Shown here: one piece after another, positions 21,401-32,632 of the stretch
How positions within the stretch are numbered: position 1 is the first letter of the stretch
Layout of the letters: the number at the start of each line of letters is the position of its first letter
From: Macrostomum hystrix
Lineage: Eukaryota; Platyhelminthes; Macrostomidae
Length of the DNA stretch: 64,000 nt
Assembly: GCA_950097015.1 (NCBI GenBank)
Contig: CATNEN010000007.1
Location: 9,611,001 to 9,675,000 of the forward strand
Direction: 5' to 3'
The notes under the pieces: model-generated
Seen by the model: the letters and a program-made list of their open reading frames with translations, nothing else
Told to the model about the DNA's origin: nothing
Database searches by the model: none
Position numbers and translations under genes: made by a program

Positions 21401-24400
21401 TGGTTTAGCCATGATTCAAACTCTTGTTTAGCCATGATTAAAACTCTGGTTTTGCCATGATTCAAACCCTGGTGTAGCCATGATTTAGTCTCTGGTTTAG
21501 CCATGATTGAAACTCTGGTTTTGCCATGATTCAGACGCTTGTTTAGCTTTGATTTAAACTCTGGTTTAGCCATGATTCAGACTCTGGTGTAGCCATGATT
21601 CAGACTCTGGTTTAGCCTTGATTCAGACTCTGGTTTAGCTATGAGCCATGATTCAGACTCTGGTGTAGCAATGATTCAGACTTTGGTTTAGCCATGATTC
21701 AGACTCTGGTGTAGCCATGATTCAGACTCTGGTTTAGCCATGATTCAGACTCTGGTTTAGCCATGATTCAGACTCTGGTTTAGCCATGATTCAGACTCTG
21801 GTTTAGCCATGATTCAAACTCTGGTTTCGCCATGATTCAGACTCTGGTTTAGCTATGATTCAAACTCTGGTTTTGCCATGATTCAGACGCTTGTTTAGCT
21901 TTGATTTAAACTCTGGTTTAGCCATGATTCAGACTCTGGTGTAGCCATGATTCAGACTCTGGTTTAGCCATGATTCAGACTCTGGTTTAGCTATGAGCCA
22001 TGATTCAGACTCTGGTGTAGCAATGATTCAGACTCTGGTTTAGTCATGATTCAGACTCTGGTTTAGCTATGATTCAAACTCTGGTTTAGCCATGATTCAG
22101 ACTCTGGTGTAGCCATGATTCAGACTCTGGTGTAGCCATGATTCAGACTCTGGTGTAGCCATGATTCAGACTCTGGTGTAGCCATGATTCAGACTCTGGT
22201 TTAGCCATGATTCAGACTCTGGTTTAGCCATAATTCAGACTCTGGTTTAGCCATGATTCAGACTCTGGTTTAGCCATGATCCAGACTCTGGTTTAGCCAT
22301 GATTCAGACTCTGGTTTAGCCATGATTCAGACTCTGGTTTAGCCATGATTCAGACTCTGGTTTAGCCATGATTCAGACTCTGGTTTAGCCATGATTCAGA
22401 CTCTGGTGTAGCCATGATTCAGACTCTGGTTTAGCCATGATTCAGACTCTGGTTTAGCTATGATTCAAACTCTGGTTTAGCCATGATTCAGACTCTGGTT
22501 TAGCCATGATTCAGACGCTTGTTTAGCCATGATTCAAACTCTGGTTTAGCCATGATTCAAACTCTTGTTTAGCCATGATTAAAACTCTGGTTTTGCCATG
22601 ATTCAAACCCTGGTGTAGCCATGATTTAGTCTCTGGTTTAGCTATGATTCAAACTCTGGTTTTGCCATGATTCAGACGCTTGTTTAGCTTTGATTTAAAC
22701 TCTGGTTTAGCCATGATTCAGACTCTGGTGTAGCCATGATTCAGACTCTGGTTTAGCCATGATTCAGACTCTGGTTTAGCTATGAGCCATGATTCAGACT
22801 CTGGTGTAGCAATGATTCAGACTCTGGTTTAGCCATGATTCAGACTCTGGTTTAGCTATGATTCAAACTCTGGTTTAGCCATGATTCAGACTCTGTTGTA
22901 GCCATGATTCAGACTCTGGTGTAGCCATGATTCAGACTCTGGTGTAGCCATGATTCAGACTCTGGTGTAGCCATGATTCAGACTCTGGTTTAGCCATGAT
23001 TCAGACTCTGGTTTAGCCATGATTCAGACTCTGGTTTAGCCATGATTCAGACGCTGGTTTAGCCATGATCCAGACTCTGGTTTAGCCATGATTCAGACTC
23101 TGGTTTTGCCATGATTCAGACGCTTGTTTAGCTTTGATTTAAACTCTGGTTTTGCCATGATTCAGACTCTGGTGTAGCCATGATTCAGACTCTGGTTTAG
23201 CCATGATTCAGACTCTGGTTTAGCTATGAGCCATGATTCAGACTCTGGTGTAGCAATGATTCAGACTCTGGTTTAGTCATGATTCAGACTCTGGTTTAGC
23301 TATGATTCAAACTCTGGTTTAGCCATGATTCAGACTCTGGTGTAGCCATGATTCAGACTCTGGTGTAGCCATGATTCAGACTCTGGTGTAGCCATGATTC
23401 AGACTCTGGTGTAGCCATGATTCAGACTCTGGTTTAGCCATGATTCAGACTCTGGTTTAGCCATAATTCAGACTCTGGTTTAGCCATGATTCAGACTCTG
23501 GTTTAGCCATGATCCAGACTCTGGTTTAGCCATGATTCAGACTCTGGTTTAGCCATGATTCAGACTCTGGTTTAGCCATGATTCAGACTCTGGTTTAGCC
23601 ATGATTCAGACTCTGGTTTAGCCATGATTCAGACTCTGGTTTAGCCATGATTCAGACTCTGGTTTAGCCATGATTCAGACTCTGGTTTAGCTATGATTCA
23701 AACTCTGGTTTAGCCATGATTCAGACTCTGGTTTAGCCATGATTCAGACGCTTGTTTAGCCATGATTCAAACTCTGGTTTAGCCATGATTCAAACTCTTG
23801 TTTAGCCATGATTAAAACTCTGGTTTTGCCATGATTCAAACCCTGGTGTAGCCATGATTTAGTCTCTGGTTTAGCCATGATTGAAACTCTGGTTTTGCCA
23901 TGATTCAGACGCTTGTTTAGCTTTGATTTAAACTCTGGTTTAGCCATGATTCAGACTCTGGTGTAGCCATGATTCAGACTCTGGTTTAGCCTTGATTCAG
24001 ACTCTGGTTTAGCTATGAGCCATGATTCAGACTCTGGTGTAGCAATGATTCAGACTTTGGTTTAGCCATGATTCAGACTCTGGTGTAGCCATGATTCAGA
24101 CTCTGGTTTAGCCATGATTCAGACTCTGGTTTAGCCATGATTCAGACTCTGGTTTAGCCATGATTCAGACTCTGGTTTAGCCATGATTCAAACTCTGGTT
24201 TCGCCATGATTCAGACTCTGGTTTAGCTATGATTCAAACTCTGGTTTTGCCATGATTCAGACGCTTGTTTAGCTTTGATTTAAACTCTGGTTTAGCCATG
24301 ATTCAGACTCTGGTGTAGCCATGATTCAGACTCTGGTTTAGCCATGATTCAGACTCTGGTTTAGCTATGAGCCATGATTCAGACTCTGGTGTAGCAATGA

Positions 24401-25625
24401 TTCAGACTCTGGTTTAGTCATGATTCAGACTCTGGTTTAGCTATGATTCAAACTCTGGTTTAGCCATGATTCAGACTCTGGTGTAGCCATGATTCAGACT
24501 CTGGTGTAGCCATGATTCAGACTCTGGTGTAGCCATGATTCAGACTCTGGTGTAGCCATGATTCAGACTCTGGTTTAGCCATGATTCAGACTCTGGTTTA
24601 GCCATAATTCAGACTCTGGTTTAGCCATGATTCAGACTCTGGTTTAGCCATGATCCAGACTCTGGTTTAGCCATGATTCAGACTCTGGTTTAGCCATGAT
24701 TCAGACTCTGGTTTAGCCATGATTCAGACTCTGGTTTAGCCATGATTCAGACTCTGGTTTAGCCATGATTCAGACTCTGGTTTAGCCATGATTCAGACTC
24801 TGGTTTAGCTATGATTCAAACTCTGGTTTAGCCATGATTCAGACTCTGGTTTAGCCATGATTCAGACGCTTGTTTAGCCATGATTCAAACTCTGGTTTAG
24901 CCATGATTCAAACTCTTGTTTAGCCATGATTAAAACTCTGGTTTTGCCATGATTCAAACCCTGGTGTAGCCATGATTTAGTCTCTGGTTTAGCTATGATT
25001 CAAACTCTGGTTTTGCCATGATTCAGACGCTTGTTTAGCTTTGATTTAAACTCTGGTTTAGCCATGATTCAGACTCTGGTGTAGCCATGATTCAGACTCT
25101 GGTTTAGCCATGATTCAGACTCTGGTTTAGCTATGAGCCATGATTCAGACTCTGGTGTAGCAATGATTCAGACTCTGGTTTAGCCATGATTCAGACTCTG
25201 GTTTAGCTATGATTCAAACTCTGGTTTAGCCATGATTCAGACTCTGTTGTAGCCATGATTCAGACTCTGGTGTAGCCATGATTCAGACTCTGGTGTAGCC
25301 ATGATTCAGACTCTGGTGTAGCCATGATTCAGACTCTGGTTTAGCCATGATTCAGACTCTGGTTTAGCCATGATTCAGACTCTGGTTTAGCCATGATTCA
25401 GACGCTGGTTTAGCCATGATCCAGACTCTGGTTTAGCCATGATTCAGACTCTGGTTTAGCCATGATTCAGACTCTGGTTTAGCCATGATTCAGACTCTGG
25501 TTTAGCCATGATTCAGACTCTGGTTTAGCCATGATTCAGACTCTGGTTTAGCCATGATTCAGACTCTGGTTTAGCCATGATTCAGACTCTGGTTTAGCCA
25601 TGATTCAAACTCTGTTTTAGCCGGT
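18500..25625. repeat. 23-bp satellite array in element A (about 7.1 kb)
   Basis: Roughly 300 copies of TAGCCATGATTCAGACTCTGGTT with ordered variants (TTTGCC, GACGCTTG, TGTAGCC, GCTATGAGCC). The variants recur in the same order, showing higher-order structure. The block from about 21360 reappears almost unchanged about 2,374 bases later from about 23734, and part of it also occurs about 1,348 bases earlier from about 20012. It is non-coding; the identical 63-codon frames at 20034, 21382 and 23756 on the minus strand only mark this duplication. Confidence 0.97.
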
Positions 25626-26309
25626 GTGCTATGATTTATGATATTTTATTTACGAAATGAAAAAAATAAATTAAAATAGTCTTCAATCACTACTGGCTGA
25701 AAATTAGTCTAAATGATTTGACGCAGTGCAGAATCGAACCCTAGCCTAGCCTAACCTTATTCCTAGTGCCTACACATCGGCTATTCCGACTGTTGGTTAG
25801 TGGGTGCAAAAATCAGCCTTATAAAATGAATTCTCAAAGTTCTGGCTTTGTACAATGAAGTAAGAAAATAGAGTACACTCAGTCTCGCGGTTGGTTGTGT
25901 ACATTTATTTCCAATTTGTCTCCAGAGTGCAGGCTTCAAATTCAATCAGCTAGGGGTTGTTGCGCAATTTGACGATGCAATTCTAATTCAGTGGCAGTGA
26001 GTAAAATTCTCAATAGGCCAAGATGTTTGACCTTTGAAAAATCTTGTTTTTCGAATATTTAATCCCTTTAGCAATAAAGTTAAGCTTAATAAAAATACGT
26101 GTATAATTGTCCCCATATTTGGCATCTTTTGGTGAAGAAATGGTGAAAATCGGTTGAGCCGTTCGGGAGAAAATCAATTACAACCAACCAACCATTTCAT
26201 TTTTAGTATAGTGGACTAGCAAGTTTTGCCCCCCTTCGGGGAGCAGAAATACTTTTAATTCGTCTAGTATATACTTTTTAGCAGCTGAATTTACAGCTTT
26301 TTAAAGCTA

Positions 26310-27345
26310 CAATGAACCCCCAGTTGACAATGATCCCCCAGTTGACAATGATCCCCCAGTTGACAATGATCCCCCAGTTGATGATGATCCCCAGTTGAAA
26401 ATGATCCCCCAGTTGACAATGATCCCCCAGTTGAGAATGATCCCCCAGTTGACAATGATCCCAAAGTTAACAAAGATCCCCCAGTTCACAATGATCCCCC
26501 AGTTGATGAAGTCTCCCCATTGATGATGATCCCCAGTTAACAATGTTCCTCCAGTTGACAATGTTCCCCCAGTTGACAATGATCCCCCAGTTGATGATGA
26601 TCACCCAGTTGACAATGATCCCCCAGATGACAATGATCCCCCAGTTGACAATGATCCCCCAGTTGACAATGCTCCCCCAGTTGATGATGATCCCCCAGTT
26701 GAAAATGATCCCCCAGTTGACAATGATCCCCCAGTTGAGAATGATCCCCCAGTTGACAATGATCCCCCAGTTAACAAAGATCCCCCAGTTCACAATGATC
26801 CCCCAGTTGATGAAGTCTCCCCATTGATGATGATCCCCAGTTGACAATGTTCCTCCAGTTGACAATGTTCCCCCAGTTGACAATGATCCCCCGGTTGATG
26901 ATGATCACCCAGTTGACAATGATCCCACAGTTGACAATGATCCTCCAGTTGACAATGTTCCCCCAGTTGACAATGATCCCCCGGTTGATTATGATCACCC
27001 AGTTGACAATGATCCCCCAGTTGACAATGATCCCCCAGTTGACAATGATCCCGCCGGTTGGCCATGATCCCCCAGTTGACAATGATCCCGCAGTTGACGA
27101 TGATCCCCCAGTTGACAATGATCACTCAGTTGATGATGATCCCCAGTTGATGATGATTCCCCAATTGACAATTATCCCCTAGTTGACCATTACCCCCCAG
27201 TTGACAATGATCCCCCAGTTCACAATGATCCCCCAGTTGACAAAGATCCCCCAGTTTACCAAGATCCTCCAGTTGACGATTATCCCCCAGTTTACCTTGA
27301 TCCCCATTTTGATGATGACTCCCCGTTTGACGTTGATTTTTCAAA
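26310..27345. repeat. 18-bp minisatellite in element B
   Basis: About 57 copies of CCCCCAGTTGACAATGAT and variants (GATGATGAT, GTTCACAAT, GTTAACAAA). A longer internal block of about 300 bases is duplicated: the variant order at about 26480-26580 recurs at about 26780-26880. The 90-138-codon frames across it on both strands are products of the repeat period. Confidence 0.95.
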
Positions 27346-27349
27346 CGCT

Positions 27350-30300
27350 GGGTTAGCCAAGATTCAAACTCAGGTTTCGCCATGTTTTAAACCCTGATGG
27401 GCTATGATTCAAACTCTCGTTTTACCATGATTCAAACTCTAATTTAGCCATGATTCAAACTCTGTTTTAGCCATGATTTAAACTCTGGTGTAGCCATGAT
27501 TCAAACTCTGGTTTCGCCTTGATTCAAATTTAGCCATGATTCAGACTCTAGGTTAGCCATGATTCAAACGCTGGTTTAGCCATGATTCAAACTCTGGTTA
27601 AGCCATGATTCAGACTCTGGTTTAGCCATGATTCAAAATCTGGTTTAGTCATGATTAAAACTCTGATTTTGCCAGGATTCAAACGCTGGTTTAGCCATGA
27701 TTCAAACGCTGGTTTAGCCATGATTCAAACGCTGGTTTTGCCATGATTCAAACTCTGGTTTAGCTATGATTCAAGCTCTGGTTTAGCCATGATTCAAGCT
27801 CTGGTTTAGCCATGATTCAAACTCTGGTTAGCTATGATTCAAACTCTTGTTTTGCCATGATTCAAACTCTGGTTTAGCCATGATTCAGACTCTGGTTTTG
27901 CCATGATTCAGACTCTGGTTTAGCCATGATTCAGACTCTGGTTTAGCCATGATTCAAACTCTGGTTTAGCCATGATTCAGACTATGGTTTAGCCATGATT
28001 CAGACTCTGGTTTAGCCATGATTCAGACTCTGGTTTAGCCATGATCCAGACTCTGGTTTAGCTATGATTCAGACTCTGGTGTAGCCATGATTCAGACTCT
28101 GGTGTAGCCATGATTCAGACTCTGGTTTAGCCATGATTCAGACTCTGGTTTAGCCATGATTCAGACTCTGGTTTAGCCATGATTCAAACGCTGGTTTAGC
28201 CATGATTCAGACTCTGGTTTAGTCATGATTCAAACTCTGGTTTAGCCATGATTCAGACTCTAGTTTAGCCATGATTCAAGATCTGGTTTAGCCATGATTC
28301 AAACTCTGGTTTAGCCATGATTCAGACTCTGGTTTAGCCATGATTCAGACTCTGGTTTAGCCATGATTCAGACTCTGGTTTAGCCATGATTCAGACTCTG
28401 GTTTAGCCATGATTTAGACTCTGGTTTAGCCATGATCCAGACTCTGGTTTAGCTATGATTCAGACTCTGGTTTAGCTATGATTCAGACTCTGGTGTAGCC
28501 ATGATTCAGACTCTGGTGTAGCCATGATTCAGACTCTGGTTTAGCCATGATTCAGACTCTGGTTTAGCCATGATTCAAACGCTGGTTTAGCCATGATTCA
28601 GACTCTGGTTTAGCCATGATCCAGACTCTGGTTTAGCTATGATTCAGACTCTGGTGTAGCCATGATTCAGACTCTGGTGTAGCCATGATTCAGACTCTGG
28701 TTTAGCCATGATTCAGACTCTGGTTTAGCCATGATTCAGACTCTGGTTTAGCCATGATTCAAACGCTGGTTTAGCCATGATTCAAACGCTGGTTTAGCCA
28801 TGATTCAGACTCTGGTTTAGCCATGATTCAGACTCTGGTTTAGCCATGATTCAGACTCTGGTTTAGCCATGATTCAGACTCTGGTTTAGCCATGATTCAG
28901 ACTCTGGTTTAGCCATGATTCAGACTCTGGTTTAGCCATGATTTAGACTCTGGTTTAGCCATGATTCAGACTCTGGTTTAGCCATGATTCAGACTCTGGT
29001 TTAGCTATGATTCAGACTCTGGTGTAGCCATGATTCAGACTCTGGTGTAGCCATGATTCAGACTCTGGTTTAGCCATGATTCAGACTCTGGTTTAGCCAT
29101 GATTCAGACTCTGGTTTAGCCATGATTCAAACTCTGGTTTAGCCATGATTCAGACTCTGGTTTAGCCATGATTCAAACGCTGGTTTAGCCATGATTCAGA
29201 CTCTAGTTTAGCCATGATTCAAACTCTGGTTAAGCCATGATTGAAACTCTGGTTTAGCCATTATTCAGACTCTAGGTTAGCCATGATTCAGACTCTGGTT
29301 TAGCCATGATTCAAACTCTTGTTTAGCCATGATTTAGACTCTGGTTTAGCCATGATTCAGACTCTGGTTTAGCCATGATCCAGACTCTGGTTTAGCCATG
29401 ATTCAAACGTTGGCTTAGCCATGATTCAGACTCTGGTTTAGCCATGATCCAGACTCTGGTTTAGCTATGATTCAGACTCTGGTGTAGCCATGATTCAGAC
29501 TCTGGTGTAGCCATGATTCAGACTCTGGTTTAGCCATGATCCAGACTCTGGTTTAGCTATGATTCAGACTCTGGTGTAGCCATGATTCAGACTCTGGTGT
29601 AGCCATGATTCAGACTCTGGTTTAGCCATGATTCAGACTCTGGTTTAGCCATGATTCAAACGCTGGTTTAGCCATGATTCAGACTCTGGTTTAGCCATGA
29701 TCCAGACTCTGGTTTAGCTATGATTCAGACTCTGGTGTAGCCATGATTCAGACTCTGGTGTAGCCATGATTCAGACTCTGGTTTAGCCATGATTCAGACT
29801 CTGGTTTAGCCATGATTCAGACTCTGGTTTAGCCATGATTCAAACGCTGGTTTAGCCATGATTCAAACGCTGGTTTAGCCATGATTCAGACTCTGGTTTA
29901 GCCATGATTCAGACTCTGGTTTAGCCATGATTCAGACTCTGGTTTAGCCATGATTCAGACTCTGGTTTAGCCATGATTCAGACTCTGGTTTAGCCATGAT
30001 TCAGACTCTGGTTTAGCCATGATTTAGACTCTGGTTTAGCCATGATTCAGACTCTGGTTTAGCCATGATTCAGACTCTGGTTTAGCTATGATTCAGACTC
30101 TGGTGTAGCCATGATTCAGACTCTGGTGTAGCCATGATTCAGACTCTGGTTTAGCCATGATTCAGACTCTGGTTTAGCCATGATTCAGACTCTGGTTTAG
30201 CCATGATTCAAACTCTGGTTTAGCCATGATTCAGACTCTGGTTTAGCCATGATTCAGACGCTGGTTTAGCCATGATTCAGACTCTAGTTTAGCCATGATT

Positions 30301-31248
30301 CAAACTCTGGTTAAGCCATGATTGAAACTCTGGTTTAGCCATTATTCAGACTCTAGGTTAGCAATGATTCAGACTCTGGTTTAGCCATGATCCAGACTCT
30401 GGTTTAGCCATGATTCAAACGTTGGCTTAGCCATGATTCAGACTCTGGTTTAGCCATGATTCAGACTCTGGTTTAGCCATGATTTAGACTCTGGTTTAGC
30501 TATGATTCAGACTCTGGTGTAGCCATGATTCAGACTCTGGTGTAGCCATGATTCAGACTCTGGTTTAGCCATGATTCAGACTCTGGTTTAGCCATGATTC
30601 AGACTCTGGTTTAGCCATGATTCAAACTCTGGTTTAGCCATGATTCAGACTCTGGTTTAGCCATGATTCAGACGCTGGTTTAGCCATGATTCAGACTCTA
30701 GTTTAGCCATGATTCAAACTCTGGTTAAGCCATGATTGAAACTCTGGTTTAGCCATTATTCAGACTCTAGGTTAGCCATGATTCAGACTCTGGTTTAGCC
30801 ATGATCCAGACTCTGGTTTAGCCATGATTCAAACGTTGGCTTAGCCATGATTCAGACTCTGGTTTAGCCATGATTCAGACTCTGGTTTAGCCATGATTTA
30901 GACTCTGGTTTAGCTATGATTCAGACTCTGGTGTAGCCATGATTCAGACTCTGGTGTAGCCATGATTCAGACTCTGGTTTAGCCATGATTCAGACTCTGG
31001 TTTAGCCATGATTCAAACTCTGGTTTAGCCATGATTCAGACTCTGGTTTAGCCATGATTCAGACTCTGGTTTAGCCATGATTCAGACTCTGGTTTAGCCA
31101 TGATTCAGACTCTGGTTTAGCCATGATTCAGACTCTGGTTTAGCCATGATTTAGACTCTGGTTTAGCCATGATTCAAACTCTGGTTTAGCCATGATTCAG
31201 ACTCTGGTTTAGCCATGATTCAAACTCTATTTTTGCATTATTCAAACT
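27350..31248. repeat. 23-bp satellite array in element B (about 3.9 kb)
   Basis: About 170 copies of the same 23-bp unit as in element A. Marker variants such as CAAACGTTGGCTTAGCC (about 29403, 30417 and 30829) recur with their neighbours, showing separate segmental amplification. It is non-coding. Confidence 0.96.
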
Positions 31249-31845
31249 CAGATTTGCAATGATGTATGATATTTTATTTACGAAATGAAAAAAATAAATT
31301 AAAATAATCTTCAATCACTACTGGCTAAAAATTAGTTTAAATGATTTGACGCAGTGCAGAATCGAACCCTAGCCTAGACTTACTTATTCCTAGTGCCTAC
31401 ACATCGGCTATTCCGACTGTTTGTTAGTGGGTGCGGAATTCCGCCTTATAAAATGAATTCTCAAAGTTCTGGCTTTGTACAATGAAGTAAGAAAATAGAG
31501 TACACTCAGTTGTGTACATTTATTTCCAATTTGTCTCCAGAGTGCAGGCTTCAAATTCAATCAGCTAGGGGTTGTTGCGCAATTTGACGATGCAATTCTA
31601 ATTCAGTGGCAGTGAGTTAAAATTCTCAATAGGCCAAGATGGTTTGACCTTTGACAAAATCATGTTTTTCGAATATTTAATCCCCTTAGCAATGGAGTTA
31701 AGCTTAATAAAAATACGTGTAAAATTCTGCCCATATTTCGCATATTTTGGTGAAGAAATGGTGAAAATCGGTTGAGCCGTTCGGGAGAAAATCAATTACA
31801 ACCAAGTAAGTAAACAAGTAAACAGTTCATTTTTAGTATATTAGA

Positions 31846-32186
31846 CTAGCTGCCTTCGCTACCCTCTGGGTAGCCTCCCTGTGAGTTCTTATCAGTACGC
31901 GCGTGCGTTATCAAAACTGGCTCTGATGCAATCATTAAATTTGGCACTGGAGGCCTCACTGTGCACAAGCTGAAAACAAGAATGCATTAGAAAAGCCTAT
32001 TTAAAACAGTTTTTCGAATATTTAATCCCCTTGGCAATGGAATTAAGCTTAATAAAAATACGTGTACCGATTCGGGACCAATTGTGATCTTTTAGCGAAG
32101 GAATTGCGAAAATCGGTTGAGCCGTTCGGGAGCTAGTCGATTGCAAACAAGCAAGCAAGCAAGATTTTCATTTTTAGTATATTAGA
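31846..32186 (-). mobile_element. Helitron-like element C, short (341 bp)
   Basis: On the minus strand it starts TCTAATATACTAAAAATGAAAA and ends with the stem-loop GGCTACCC-AGA-GGGTAGC, a short spacer and CTAG. The subterminal GGTTGAGCCGTTCGGGAG block (opposite strand) is shared with A and B. A short tetranucleotide run (CTTG/TTGC type) follows the TC end. It abuts elements B and D directly, CTAG against TC. Confidence 0.65.
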
Positions 32187-32529
32187 CTAGCTGCCTTCGC
32201 TACCCTCTGGGTAGCCTCCATTGAGTTCTTATCAGTTCGTTATCAAAACTGGCTCTGATGCAATCATAAAAATTGGCACTGGAGCCTCACTGTGCACAAG
32301 CTGAAAACAAGAATGCATTAGAAAAGCCTATTTAAAACAGTTTTTCGAATATTTAATCCCCTTGGCAATGGAATTAAGCTTAATAAAAATACGTGTACCG
32401 ATTCCGGCCCATTTGTGATCTTTTGGCGAAGGAATTGTGAAAATCGGTTGAGCCGTTCGGGAGCTAGTCGATTGCAAACATACAAACATACAAACATACA
32501 AACAAGATTTTCATTTTTAGTATATTAGA
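32187..32529 (-). mobile_element. Helitron-like element D, short (343 bp)
   Basis: Near-duplicate of element C with the same hairpin, CTAG end, GAGCCGTTCGGGAG block and TC end. It differs by substitutions, small indels and a different short tetranucleotide run (ACAT type). It is joined head-to-tail to C and, at the other side, to a fragment of the A/B type. Confidence 0.65.
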
Positions 32530-32632
32530 TTGGTGAAGAAATGGTGAAAATCGGTTGAGCCGTTCGGGAGAAAATCAATTACAACCAACCAACCAACCAA
32601 GCAAGCAAGCATTTCATTTTTAGTATAGTGGA
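32530..32632 (-). mobile_element. Fragment of an A/B-type Helitron-like terminus
   Basis: About 100 bases match the TC-side terminus of elements A and B, from TGGTGAAGAAATGGTGAAAATCGG to TTTTTAGTATAGTGGA. The hairpin side is missing. The flanking base here is not the expected A on the minus strand, so this edge may be a rearranged remnant. Confidence 0.6.

Larger units (their letters stand above)
18182..26215 (-). mobile_element. Helitron-like element A, non-autonomous, satellite-bearing (8.0 kb)
   Basis: Read on the minus strand, the element starts with TCCACTATACTAAAAATG and ends with a CCCCGAAGGGG hairpin, 11 spacer bases and CTAG. This is the Helitron layout (5' TC, 3' hairpin plus CTRR). 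The base beyond CTAG at the outer end is T, as expected for insertion between A and T. The element has three parts on the plus strand: a roughly 100-base hairpin terminus, an 18-bp array followed by a 23-bp array, and a 588-base unique terminus (25628-26215). No Rep/helicase reading frame is present, so it must be non-autonomous. Element B abuts it without a gap. The class assignment is inferred from the termini alone. Confidence 0.6.
26216..31845 (-). mobile_element. Helitron-like element B, non-autonomous, satellite-bearing (5.6 kb)
   Basis: Same architecture and order as element A: a terminus with the CCCC-GAA-GGGG hairpin and CTAG, an 18-bp array, the identical junction GACGTTGATTTTTCAAACGC, a 23-bp array, then a unique 588-base terminus (31258-31845). 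The minus-strand start is TCTAATATACTAAAAATG. Compared with A, the 18-bp array is longer and the 23-bp array shorter, so both arrays have changed length independently inside one element design. The unique terminus differs from A's by scattered substitutions and an indel of about 12 bases. No transposase is encoded. Confidence 0.6.

Noticed and set aside
18106-27383. Open frames of 60-153 codons over the 18-bp and 23-bp arrays
   Set aside because: Units without stops produce frames on both strands. The products are pure repeats and the 63-codon frames recur only because the DNA block is duplicated.
31846-32529. RTE-type LINE or SINE tails as an explanation for the GAGCCGTTCGGGAG blocks
   Set aside because: Similar tails with short tetranucleotide runs occur in other element classes. 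However, the consistent hairpin-CTAG and TC junctions in five abutting units fit Helitrons better; this remains the main alternative.
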